A DNA stretch of 7,370 bases from DATFAS01 sp035254305 (GTDB taxonomy: Bacteria; Bacillota; Bacilli; Aneurinibacillales; RAOX-1). Below, in pieces: positions 1 to 5,059 of this stretch; within the stretch, counting starts at the first letter, position 1, and each line of letters starts with the position of its first letter. The position numbers and the translations under genes were made by a program. Under the pieces are notes generated by a model. It had not been told where the DNA came from, did no database searches, and was given only the letters and a program-made list of their open reading frames with translations. Location: positions 1 through 7,370 of the forward strand of contig DATFAS010000269.1 of assembly GCA_035254305.1 (NCBI GenBank), written 5' to 3'.

Positions 1-1
1 A

Positions 2-223
2 ATGAAAAGAGACTATCATCATAAGAAATATCGATATTACTTGAAATTATGTGGAATAGTGGAAGAGTCTACATCTTCCTATGCCGATTCATCCTCATCC
101 ATTAAATATGGGAAATACGGATATTGTACTCAAGATTCTTATATGCCGTATACCCATCATGGACACCATGGACATCATTGTTGTAACCCTTGTTCCTCAA
201 TGGGCGGATACAGCAGTAATTAA
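2..223 (+). CDS. Small His/Tyr/Cys-rich protein, possible spore coat component
   Basis: A 73-codon frame runs from an ATG at the window edge to a TAA that lies just before an intrinsic terminator. No upstream bases are visible, so neither the ribosome binding site nor the true start can be checked; the gene may begin further left. The N-terminal third is basic and Tyr-rich, the middle is Ser-rich, and the C-terminal third contains HHGHHGHHCCNPC followed by a Gly/Ser/Tyr tail. Clustered His and Cys suggest metal binding or cross-linking. Small proteins rich in His, Tyr, Gly and Cys are common among Bacillales spore coat proteins, and the next gene also looks sporulation-linked, so a coat role is a reasonable inference. 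I do not recognise a specific family. A competing 62-codon frame (81-269) reads through the terminator and was discarded. Confidence 0.5.
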   Translation: MKRDYHHKKYRYYLKLCGIVEESTSSYADSSSSIKYGKYGYCTQDSYMPYTHHGHHGHHCCNPCSSMGGYSSN

Positions 224-238
224 AGAAATTTTGGGTAG

Positions 239-264
239 CGCCAAGTTGAAATCTTGGCGTTTTT
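239..264 (+). terminator. Intrinsic terminator after the His-rich small gene
   Basis: CGCCAAG (239-245) and CTTGGCG (253-259) form a perfect 7-bp stem around a 7-base loop. Five T residues (260-264) follow directly. It lies 15 bases after the stop codon at 223, so it ends transcription of the small coat-like gene and separates it from the next one. Confidence 0.85.
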
Positions 265-289
265 CCTAGTTCCAAGCAGGTTCATTACG

Positions 290-298
290 AATACAGTA
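290..298 (+). promoter_or_regulatory. Possible sigma-E/sigma-K type -10 element
   Basis: AATACAGTA matches the sigma-K -10 pattern CATAnnnTA, and its first eight bases match sigma-E CATACAnT, each with only the first base different. It sits about 30 bases before the start at 330, between the preceding terminator and the ribosome binding site, which is the right place for a promoter. I see no convincing -35 element, so the call rests on the -10 box and on the sporulation-like character of the gene. Confidence 0.3.
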
Positions 299-329
299 TA
301 GCATCTTGTCTTGAAGGGAGAGTAAGGAT

Positions 330-593
330 ATGGATATTGGGTCCATCATTAATCTTGTCAAGAAGATGCCTAAGGACAAATGGGACGATGATAATACAAT
401 AAAAAAAGTCATTCAAACAGCACTTGATCAATCGGGAAAAGCTTATACAGAAGCAGATCTTACTAAGTATTTGAGACAATTTAAACGAATAGCCAAAAGT
501 AAATCACCATTGCCTTTAATTTCAATGCTGCTCCGTCATGGGATAACGAAAAGTCAGATTGATGATATTAAAAGTAAATTTAAAAAGAAATAA
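330..593 (+). CDS. Small basic helical protein, possibly stage VI sporulation protein F-like
   Basis: The 87-residue protein has an ATG start with AAGGGAGAG at 314-322 as ribosome binding site. It is highly charged and has no signal peptide or membrane segment. The order of segments, IINLVKKMPKDKW (6-18), then a helix with KKVIQTALDQSGK (25-37), a polar Lys-rich helix (43-58), then SPLPLISMLLRHG (59-71) and a basic tail ending in KKK, resembles the short SpoVIF family. That family is made in the mother cell and is needed for spore coat assembly and spore resistance in Bacillus subtilis. This resemblance is from memory of the family pattern and is weak. The gene stands alone after a terminator, behind a possible sporulation sigma element, and next to a coat-like small gene, which agrees with the idea. 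Otherwise it is a conserved-looking hypothetical protein. Confidence 0.8.
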   Translation: MDIGSIINLVKKMPKDKWDDDNTIKKVIQTALDQSGKAYTEADLTKYLRQFKRIAKSKSPLPLISMLLRHGITKSQIDDIKSKFKKK

Positions 594-609
594 TTGGATT
601 TTAGGATTG

Positions 610-639
610 CCTCTGTACTGTTCGATGTCTGTACGGAGG
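610..639. other. Hairpin downstream of the SpoVIF-like gene
   Basis: CCTCTGTAC (610-618) pairs with GTACGGAGG (631-639) over nine positions, one of them a G-U pair, around a 12-base loop. It starts 16 bases after the stop at 593, where a terminator would be expected, but no T-run follows. It may act as a 3'-end stabiliser or a weak or factor-dependent terminator. Confidence 0.35.
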
Positions 640-709
640 TACACCTAGACTCACAATTATAAGGGTCTGGCAGGCTCTTATTTCTTAAAATAGTGAGGTA
701 GTGAGGGAA

Positions 710-730
710 TAAGAACCCTGTAGGCTCTTA
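710..730. repeat. Unit 1 inverted repeat (imperfect)
   Basis: TAAGAACC (710-717), loop CTGTA, GGCTCTTA (723-730). One position (A715 against C) does not pair, unlike in the later copies, so this copy has drifted. Confidence 0.6.
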
Positions 731-821
731 ATGACCTGCTAATCCCCTGATCTAGTGGATTCGGATGAGATAAGGGTCTGGCAGGCTCTTATTTCTTAAA
801 ATAGCGAGGTAAGGGAGGGAA

Positions 822-842
822 TAAGAGCCCTATAGGCTCTTA
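822..842. repeat. Unit 2 inverted repeat (perfect 8-bp stem)
   Basis: TAAGAGCC (822-829), loop CTATA, GGCTCTTA (835-842). The stem is perfect. No T-run follows, so it is not an ordinary terminator. The loop differs by one base from the CTGTA loop of the other units. Confidence 0.7.
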
Positions 843-933
843 ATGACCTGCTAATCCCCCGATCTAGTGGATTCGGATGAGATAAGGGTCCGGCAGGCTC
901 TTATTTCTTAAAATAGTGAGGTGAAGGAGAGAA

Positions 934-954
934 TAAGAGCCCTGTAGGCTCTTA
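934..954. repeat. Unit 3 inverted repeat (perfect 8-bp stem)
   Basis: TAAGAGCC (934-941), loop CTGTA, GGCTCTTA (947-954). It matches unit 2 in both arms. In unit 4 the right arm is lost because the copy ends at GTAGG (1061). Confidence 0.7.
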
Positions 955-1061
955 ATGACCTGCTAATCCCCCTGATCTAGTGGATTCGGATGAGATAAGG
1001 GTTCGGCAGGCTCTTATTTCTTAAAATAGCGAGGTAAGGGAGGGAATAAGAGCCCTGTAGG

Positions 1062-1193
1062 ACCCTAGGACTAGCGGCTATCCCTCAAACTTATTGAATG
1101 GAGTCAACCAAACTTTTGATGTTGTTAGGCGGTGGTTTTAAAGAGGGTCTTGCATAACTTTCATTTATTTAAAATATATGAAACCTATTTACT
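1062..1193. other. Gene-free stretch between the array and the reverse-strand gene
   Basis: I see no reading frame, RNA gene or clear terminator here. The only structure is an AT-rich imperfect palindrome, TTTCAT (1159-1164) with ATGAAA (1178-1183), whose inner bases also pair partly. It lies just past the stop of the reverse-strand gene, but it has no GC-rich stem and so is a poor terminator. Confidence 0.5.
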
Positions 1194-1724
1194 CTAGGAT
1201 AACCGCAAATGTATAGTGATGTCATTTTGTTCAAAAAGAACATTTTCCACCTTCAGGAAAGAAGGTAGCATGGACTCTAACGATACACTTTGGTCAGGTG
1301 GGGAAAACCAAGATTTAGGTAGGGTTAGACTGCGGATTTGGGTATATTGGGGGTGAAGCTGAATTTCAGGTTTCTCCCATGTCAATTGGTAATAGGTGGT
1401 GGTTCCAATTTGGATGAAACTTAAATAACGCAAATTAACATGTGCGATTAATTGGTCTTTATTTAATTCAAAGTGTGTACCCGTGATCTCCCAATCTGCT
1501 TTTCCCAATGAAGTTGAGGACAATTTGGGTTTGATTAAGTTGTTGACATCAATCTCAGATAAGTGAAATTCGAGATTTTTGGATTTAATCATTTCTCGAA
1601 TTATATCGGATACAGCAAAGTGGGAGAAGCTCATGTCCAACTTTTCTTGTGGATAAATATATATAAAAGCACCAACTAAAAATACAAAAATCACACTTAT
1701 AACAGGAATAATCAATTTTCTCAT
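1194..1724 (-). CDS. Membrane-anchored extracytoplasmic protein, YpmS/DUF2140-like (tentative)
   Basis: The 176-residue protein starts at an ATG preceded on the reverse strand by GAAGGAG (1731-1737) at good spacing. Residues 4-24 form one hydrophobic segment after MRK, so it is a signal anchor or uncleaved signal peptide with the rest outside the membrane. There is no lipobox cysteine. The exported part has the layout of the Bacillus YpmS/DUF2140 family: a polar segment leading to FHLSEIDVNNLI (53-64), a series of beta-strand-like stretches (79-125), and a closing VENVLFEQNDITIHL (159-173) like the family's last strands. No function is established for that family that I can name, and the match is by pattern only. 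It is divergent from the patatin gene, with 88 bases between the starts. On the reverse strand TTGTAT-17 bases-TATACC is a weak promoter candidate in that gap. Confidence 0.85.
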   Translation of the reverse strand: MRKLIIPVISVIFVFLVGAFIYIYPQEKLDMSFSHFAVSDIIREMIKSKNLEFHLSEIDVNNLIKPKLSSTSLGKADWEITGTHFELNKDQLIAHVNLRYLSFIQIGTTTYYQLTWEKPEIQLHPQYTQIRSLTLPKSWFSPPDQSVSLESMLPSFLKVENVLFEQNDITIHLRLS

Positions 1725-1812
1725 TTAAATCTCCTTCAAAACTATTTGTGTCTATAGTTAAAGGTATACTCCTTTTGTCCTATTTATACAATGATAGGGG
1801 AGGGGAGTAGGT

Positions 1813-2754
1813 ATGAGAGTGGATGCGGTGTTTGAAGGTGGCGGAGTTCGTGGAATTGCCTTTCTAGGCGCTATTGAGGAAATGGAGTCTGCAGGTTATA
1901 GTTGGGGGAATCTAGCTGGAACCTCGGCTGGTTCAATCATTGCTGCATTGTTAGCCGTAGGCTATTCAAGTCGTGAATTAATGGAGTTGTTCTTATCCTT
2001 TCCCTTTCAGGAAATTGAAAAGAAAACTGGGATCTGTAAGATTCCATTAGTTGGTCCCTGGCTCAGCCTACAGTTCAATAACGGAATCTATTCGTCTGAT
2101 ATTATTGAAACATGGCTAGATAAACATTTGCAGGAAAAAGGTATTCAAACATTCTCCGATTTAGGTGAAAATAAATTAAAAGTTATAATTACTGACTTGT
2201 CAAATAATCGAGTTTCGATTTTACCAGACGACCTTTCGTTCTACCATATAGAACCAGGTGCCTTCTCAATTGCCCGAGCAGTACGTATGAGCTGTTCTAT
2301 ACCCTTTATCCTTCGTCCACTTACGCTTTCAGGGAATGTGATTGTAGATGGGGGAGTCCTTAGTAATTACCCAATATGGATATTTGATAATCAGGACCAT
2401 CCACCTATGTGGCCTACCATTGGGTTTCGACTATCTGGGCATTCCTTCATGCCCCAACCAAAGGAGATTCTAGGTCCGATTGATCTAAGCATCTCATTAG
2501 TTCGAACAATGGTTGATGGTCATGATAACCGGTACATTGATTCACATAGTGCAGCGAGAACGGTGTTTATTAAAGGAATTAAGGTAGGATCCACTGATTT
2601 TGATCTTCCAATGGAAACTAAGCTACAGTTAGTTCAGTTAGGTAGAATTGCAGTGAAAGAGTTCATCTCTAAATGGAATTTTCAAAAGTATATTCGAGAT
2701 CATCGCAGTTCTCTTCGAACCAACTTTAACAGGAAGGGCTATAAATCAATTTGA
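1813..2754 (+). CDS. Patatin-like phospholipase family protein
   Basis: This 313-residue protein is predicted to be a cytoplasmic serine lipid acyl hydrolase with a Ser-Asp dyad. The oxyanion-hole motif GGGVRG lies at residues 9-14, the nucleophile elbow GTSAG at 36-40 (Ser38), and the dyad motif DGG at 179-181 (Asp179) followed by VLSNYP. All the catalytic parts are intact and in family order, so the enzyme should be active; its lipid substrate cannot be read from sequence. The ATG at 1813 has a strong GGGGAGGGGAG (1797-1807) before it. There is no signal peptide. The sequence differs from the GSGGARG / GSSMG type of YlbK/RssA, so it is a separate patatin branch. The C-terminal 80 residues are basic and without a recognised domain. 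It is divergent from the anchored protein at 1194-1724, and its last 16 bases overlap the end of the convergent Hsp20 gene. Confidence 0.95.
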   Translation: MRVDAVFEGGGVRGIAFLGAIEEMESAGYSWGNLAGTSAGSIIAALLAVGYSSRELMELFLSFPFQEIEKKTGICKIPLVGPWLSLQFNNGIYSSDIIETWLDKHLQEKGIQTFSDLGENKLKVIITDLSNNRVSILPDDLSFYHIEPGAFSIARAVRMSCSIPFILRPLTLSGNVIVDGGVLSNYPIWIFDNQDHPPMWPTIGFRLSGHSFMPQPKEILGPIDLSISLVRTMVDGHDNRYIDSHSAARTVFIKGIKVGSTDFDLPMETKLQLVQLGRIAVKEFISKWNFQKYIRDHRSSLRTNFNRKGYKSI

Positions 2755-3305
2755 ACCTCACTTTTTTTCCGGTGATGTTCAGTTTTCATAAAGCTTAATT
2801 CGAGTTGGCCGTCGCGGTAGTTGGATTTTACTGTATCAGGGTTAATATACCTAGGGAGTTGAATTTGGCGTGAAAATCTTCCTTCAAATCTCTCGGTGTT
2901 TATCCGATATTCAGCAAGGTGATGTTCTTTAATTTTTCCTTGTACAACAATTTGATTACCATTTAACAGAGAAATTTTCAAACTGTTTTTGTCTAGACCG
3001 GGGAGATCACAGCAAATAATGATACGGCCTAATGTTTCAAAGACATCAACTGAGGGATCCTCTTCTGGATGAACTTCACTTTCCTGTTTCTTATCAGAAA
3101 CGTTCGAAACGGTATCTTGAGATATGCTTTCCTTAACTATATTAAATTTTGTCAGGTCAGTGAGTCGATTCCAAAAGTTTTGATCAAAAATTTGTTGCAT
3201 CTGATTCAAGGATTGCCATGGGTTGGATTGATCTACATTTAATTTACCTAAGCGTTCAGTTGCTTGTTGTAAGTTTTTCATGATCTCCTCATTCATAAAT
3301 TCCAT
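2739..3305 (-). CDS. Hsp20/alpha-crystallin family small heat shock protein
   Basis: The 188-residue protein is predicted to be an ATP-independent holdase that binds unfolding proteins, or a spore coat-associated member of the same family as Bacillus CotM and CotP. The alpha-crystallin domain spans about 84-174: PSVDVFETLGRIIICCDLPG (84-103) is the family's entry strand and turn, ERFEGRFSRQIQLP (138-151) the central strands, and SNYRDGQLELSFMK (161-174) the closing A-x-x-x-G-x-L signature, with Asp-Gly in place of Asn-Gly. The N-terminal 80 residues are Gln/Asn-rich and helical and probably drive oligomer formation. The C-terminal tail is short and lacks a clear I-x-I motif, although VQI is present near the end. 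The start at 3305 is supported by AAAGGGGGG on the reverse strand (3312-3320); an ATG three codons later is less well placed. It has an unusual CC pair at 98-99. Confidence 0.93.
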   Translation of the reverse strand: MEFMNEEIMKNLQQATERLGKLNVDQSNPWQSLNQMQQIFDQNFWNRLTDLTKFNIVKESISQDTVSNVSDKKQESEVHPEEDPSVDVFETLGRIIICCDLPGLDKNSLKISLLNGNQIVVQGKIKEHHLAEYRINTERFEGRFSRQIQLPRYINPDTVKSNYRDGQLELSFMKTEHHRKKSEVQIDL

Positions 3306-3326
3306 AAATAGCCCCCCTTTTTCTCA

Positions 3327-3362
3327 CATCATATGTATAAAAAATATGCTGGTGCCTAGCAA
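3327..3362 (-). promoter_or_regulatory. Candidate promoter of the Hsp20 gene (sigma-A and/or sigma-K type)
   Basis: On the reverse strand TTGCTA (3357-3362) and TATACA (3334-3339) are 17 bases apart, each matching the sigma-A hexamers at four of six positions. Overlapping this, CACC (3351-3354) and CATATGATG (3327-3335) resemble the sigma-K pattern mACm and CATAnnnTA with 15 bases between and one mismatch. Either reading places a start point in front of the ribosome binding site at 3312-3320. Sequence alone cannot choose between vegetative and late-sporulation expression. Confidence 0.4.
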
Positions 3363-3374
3363 TTCCTATGGAAT
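3362..3374. promoter_or_regulatory. Short palindrome ATTCC-TAT-GGAAT before sirC
   Basis: ATTCC (3362-3366) and GGAAT (3370-3374) are perfect inverted repeats around TAT. The element lies between the divergent Hsp20 and sirC genes, directly before TAAAAT (3379-3384), which could be a sirC -10 box, although I find no good -35. It could be an operator. It shares the GGAAT core with the motifs at 4143 and 5014. Confidence 0.3.
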
Positions 3375-3417
3375 GGTCTAAAATGGAAGTAATAAATGTG
3401 TAAAGGGAGACCGAATT

Positions 3418-4050
3418 GTGAATTACTACCCATTATTTATTTTCTTGCAAGATAAGCCATGTGTTGTCGTTGGAGGTGGTAGGGTTGCAGAAAGAAAGAT
3501 TGCAGCTTTACTTTCTGCTGGAGCAAAGCTTGCCGTGATTAGTCCTCAATGTACAGAACAGATTAGAAAGTGGGTGGAGGAAGGGAAGGTCAGGTGGGAA
3601 GCACGAAATTTCCAGGGTGAAGATATAGCTGGTGCTACCATTGTTATTGCTGCTACAGATAATCCAACCATTAATATGGAGGTTTATCAATCCATAGGGC
3701 CTGGACAATGGATTAATATGGTCGATAGACCGGATCTGTGTACATTTATCGTCCCTTCGATCGTACGTCGAGGGGATTTAACTATAGCCATTTCAACAGG
3801 GGGAAATTACCCAGGCTTAAGCAAGAAGCTTCGTCAGGAGATGGAGGCTTGGATTGGGGATGAATATGAGGAATATACGGCCTTCTTAGGAGAGGTGAGA
3901 AGAAAGATTCATTCGTTTTCTCTAGATAGGAAGGAAAAACAGGAACTACTTTCAGCCCTTCTTGATGAGAGATTTAAAGAATGGACAAGAACTCAAAATT
4001 ATAAGCAAAGAGATACAGAAGTCCAAAAGCTGCTAGATCAATATTGTTAG
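3418..4050 (+). CDS. sirC: Precorrin-2 dehydrogenase (siroheme synthase N-terminal type)
   Basis: SirC oxidises precorrin-2 to sirohydrochlorin using NAD, the second dedicated step of siroheme synthesis, in the cytoplasm. The 210-residue length fits the stand-alone Bacillus SirC/YlnF type, without the methyltransferase domain of enterobacterial CysG. Residues 1-40 are a Rossmann fold with the nucleotide-binding GGGRVAERK at 19-27. The segment INMVDRPDLCTFIVPSIVRRGDLTIAISTGGNYPGLSKKLR (read from 99) contains Asp103, which corresponds to the catalytic Asp of Met8p and CysG, and the STGG-x-x-P-x-L-x-K signature. The C-terminal 60 residues are helical and charged. Translation starts at GTG (3418), supported by AAGGGAG at 3403-3409 with eight bases between; no in-frame ATG is better placed. 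It is the first gene of the rightward cluster but is followed by an internal promoter, so it may be partly independent of sirB and the reductase. Confidence 0.93.
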   Translation: MNYYPLFIFLQDKPCVVVGGGRVAERKIAALLSAGAKLAVISPQCTEQIRKWVEEGKVRWEARNFQGEDIAGATIVIAATDNPTINMEVYQSIGPGQWINMVDRPDLCTFIVPSIVRRGDLTIAISTGGNYPGLSKKLRQEMEAWIGDEYEEYTAFLGEVRRKIHSFSLDRKEKQELLSALLDERFKEWTRTQNYKQRDTEVQKLLDQYC

Positions 4051-4096
4051 GAATACGTTCCTGTTCCTTCGTATTGTTCATTTTCTGAAAAAACTA

Positions 4097-4126
4097 TTGA
4101 CAATAATTCTAAAAATAAAATATATT
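4097..4126 (+). promoter_or_regulatory. Sigma-A promoter for the small frame, sirB and reductase
   Basis: TTGACA (4097-4102) is a perfect -35 box and TATATT (4121-4126) matches the -10 consensus at five of six positions, with an 18-base AT-rich spacer. The expected start point is near 4132-4134, inside a 12-base palindrome. This is the best promoter in the window and it drives the reductase genes separately from sirC. Confidence 0.75.
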
Positions 4127-4138
4127 ATTCATATGAAT
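4127..4138. promoter_or_regulatory. Perfect 12-base palindrome over the expected transcription start
   Basis: ATTCATATGAAT equals its own reverse complement and begins one base after the -10 box. This position is typical of a repressor operator. I do not recognise it as the site of a specific regulator. Confidence 0.5.
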
Positions 4139-4142
4139 TAAG

Positions 4143-4150
4143 TCGGAATT
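4143..4150. promoter_or_regulatory. TCGGAATT motif, copy 1
   Basis: The exact 8-mer TCGGAATT lies in the leader between the promoter and the small frame at 4169, and occurs again in reverse orientation at 5014-5021 before the reductase. GGAATT-containing boxes are, as I recall, part of the binding sites of the cysteine regulator CymR in Bacillales; that link is an inference from memory. Confidence 0.3.
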
Positions 4151-4168
4151 TAGTGGAGGAGGGATAAG

Positions 4169-4246
4169 TTGATACAAAAATGGAATGAGATCTTCCAACT
4201 TCCTTCATGTTATGTTGGTGCTGGTTCTTTGGAGAACGTGTTATGA
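4169..4246 (+). CDS. 25-residue TTG-initiated leader-like frame coupled to sirB
   Basis: A TTG codon at 4169 follows an excellent ribosome binding site, GGAGGAGGG (4155-4163). The frame runs 25 codons to TGA at 4244-4246, and that TGA overlaps the sirB ATG as ATGA, the usual arrangement for translational coupling. The peptide contains one Cys (residue 14) in FQLPSCYVGAGSLENV. It may be a leader peptide that sets sirB translation, or the remnant of a larger gene: F-x-L-P followed by G-x-G-S-L-E is how many iron-containing alcohol dehydrogenases begin. No continuation of such a protein is visible in other frames. The strong site with no other use nearby is the main support; expression is unproven. 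Confidence 0.5.
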   Translation: MIQKWNEIFQLPSCYVGAGSLENVL

Positions 4247-5007
4247 AAAAATCAGGTATATTACTCATTGCACATGGCTCACGGGATATTACATGGGTTA
4301 CCTATATAGAAGATGCAGTCAGGGGCTTATCCTTAGAACAGCCTATGGAAATCAGTTTTTTGGAGCTTGTTCCGGGCAGAAGTATTGCTGAGGGCATCAT
4401 GAGGCTTGAAGAGGTAGGAGTGAGGAAGATCATCGTGATTCCTATGTTTATGACAATGGGAAGCACACATTTAGACGAAATTCAATATATGTTGGGTATC
4501 CGGTTAAAACCAACTGTTGAAACAGACTTAACTCCAATCCCCCATTCTTCGAAGATTGTTTGGTGTTCACCTCTAGAGGATGACAGAATTGTTAAGGAAA
4601 TTCTCGCGGAACGAATAACTTGTTTATCCCGTTCACCGATCGATGAATGGCTATTGCTAATAGGACATGGTAGTGAGGTACAGGGTTTTGGGGAAAAGTG
4701 GGAGTCTCTACTCCAACGTTTATGTCATTCTCTAAAATCGAAATTCGGTTTTAAAGGGGCAAGTTACGCCACTCTTCATCCTGATACTATTCGTTCAACT
4801 TCATTAGAACTCATGAAGGGGAATCGGGTTATAACTGTTCCTGTCTTTTTAAGTGAGGGATATTTTACTCAATCACTTATTCCTAGGAAGTTAGTGGGTA
4901 ATATCTATGATGGTAAAACACTTCTTCCGCATCCCCTCATCACCGTGTGGATACAGGAAAAGATGAGAAAAGCATTGACGGATTCGAGGAATTATTATAC
5001 ACTTTAA
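4243..5007 (+). CDS. sirB: Sirohydrochlorin ferrochelatase, two-domain CbiX/SirB type
   Basis: SirB inserts ferrous iron into sirohydrochlorin to finish siroheme. Counting from the ATG at 4243 it has 254 residues and two similar class II chelatase halves. The first opens with ILLIAHGSRD (6-15; His11 is the expected metal ligand) and carries a second conserved His in GSTHLDEI (73-80, His76). The second opens with LLLIGHGSE (137-145, His142) and has VPVFLSEGYFTQSLIP (199-214), a usual feature of the C-terminal half, without a matching His. I chose the ATG at 4243, not the one at 4207 twelve codons earlier, because GGAGA at 4231-4235 is correctly spaced for it, because the added residues (MLCWCWFF) are not family-like, and because it overlaps the stop of the small frame. 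A related cobaltochelatase role is less likely, since no cobalamin genes are near and siroheme genes flank it. Confidence 0.9.
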   Translation: MKKSGILLIAHGSRDITWVTYIEDAVRGLSLEQPMEISFLELVPGRSIAEGIMRLEEVGVRKIIVIPMFMTMGSTHLDEIQYMLGIRLKPTVETDLTPIPHSSKIVWCSPLEDDRIVKEILAERITCLSRSPIDEWLLLIGHGSEVQGFGEKWESLLQRLCHSLKSKFGFKGASYATLHPDTIRSTSLELMKGNRVITVPVFLSEGYFTQSLIPRKLVGNIYDGKTLLPHPLITVWIQEKMRKALTDSRNYYTL

Positions 5008-5013
5008 ACCAAT

Positions 5014-5021
5014 AATTCCGA
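5014..5021. promoter_or_regulatory. TCGGAATT motif, copy 2 (reverse orientation)
   Basis: AATTCCGA here is the exact reverse complement of the motif at 4143-4150. It sits in the 52-base gap between sirB and the reductase. No promoter is evident in this gap, so if it works as an operator it would act as a roadblock or with an unseen promoter. Confidence 0.25.
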
Positions 5022-5059
5022 TTAGATAACTTTCAATTAAAACAGGAGTGTGAATTCAA

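Larger units (their letters stand above)
659..1061. repeat. Tandem array of 111-113 base structured units (3 full, 1 truncated)
   Basis: Unit boundaries, taken at ATAAGGGT, are 659-769 (111 bases), 770-881 (112), 882-994 (113) and 995-1061 (truncated after GTAGG). The units are nearly identical; differences are scattered substitutions plus length changes in a C-run near the middle of the second half. Unit lengths that are not a constant multiple of three, and no long open frame in any direction, show that the array is not coding. Each unit contains ATAAGGGTC-5 bases-GGCTCTTAT, then a Gly-codon-like purine-rich stretch, then TAAGAGCC-5 bases-GGCTCTTA, then an AATCC/GGATT pair. The array fills most of the 600-base gap between the SpoVIF-like gene and the 3' end of the reverse-strand gene at 1194. 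It could be an expanded mobile-type intergenic repeat, or a source of structured RNA. I do not recognise the family. Confidence 0.9.

Noticed and set aside
81..269. 62-codon forward frame overlapping the His-rich small gene
   Set aside because: It runs through the intrinsic terminator at 239-264 and has no coat-like or family-like composition. The frame at 2-223 ends just before that terminator.
285..479. 64-codon reverse frame
   Set aside because: It lies opposite the SpoVIF-like gene, has no ribosome binding site of note and looks like a shadow.
659..1061. CRISPR array
   Set aside because: The units are contiguous and near-identical over their whole length, with no unique spacers, and no cas genes are present.
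594..1193. Known riboswitch such as SAM or T-box
   Set aside because: None of the conserved core motifs I know is visible, and no forward gene follows within reach; the next gene is on the reverse strand.
1741..1812. Forward promoter for the patatin gene (TACAAT at 1787-1792; GTATA at 1764-1768)
   Set aside because: No acceptable -35 exists at 16-18 bases from TACAAT, and the sigma-G reading has a spacer that is too long.
3508..3708. 66-codon reverse frame inside sirC
   Set aside because: It is fully covered by a clear enzyme gene on the other strand.
4050..4076. Inverted repeats after sirC (GGAA-TACG-TTCC and AATACG/CGTATT) as a terminator
   Set aside because: The stems are short and AT-rich and no T-run follows, so termination is not supported.
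4207..4242. Upstream ATG giving a 266-residue SirB
   Set aside because: The extra MLCWCWFFGERV is not family-like, and the ribosome site GGAGA at 4231-4235 fits the ATG at 4243.
4185..4391. 68-codon forward frame over the start of sirB
   Set aside because: It overlaps both the small TTG frame and sirB in a third phase, with a poor ribosome site.
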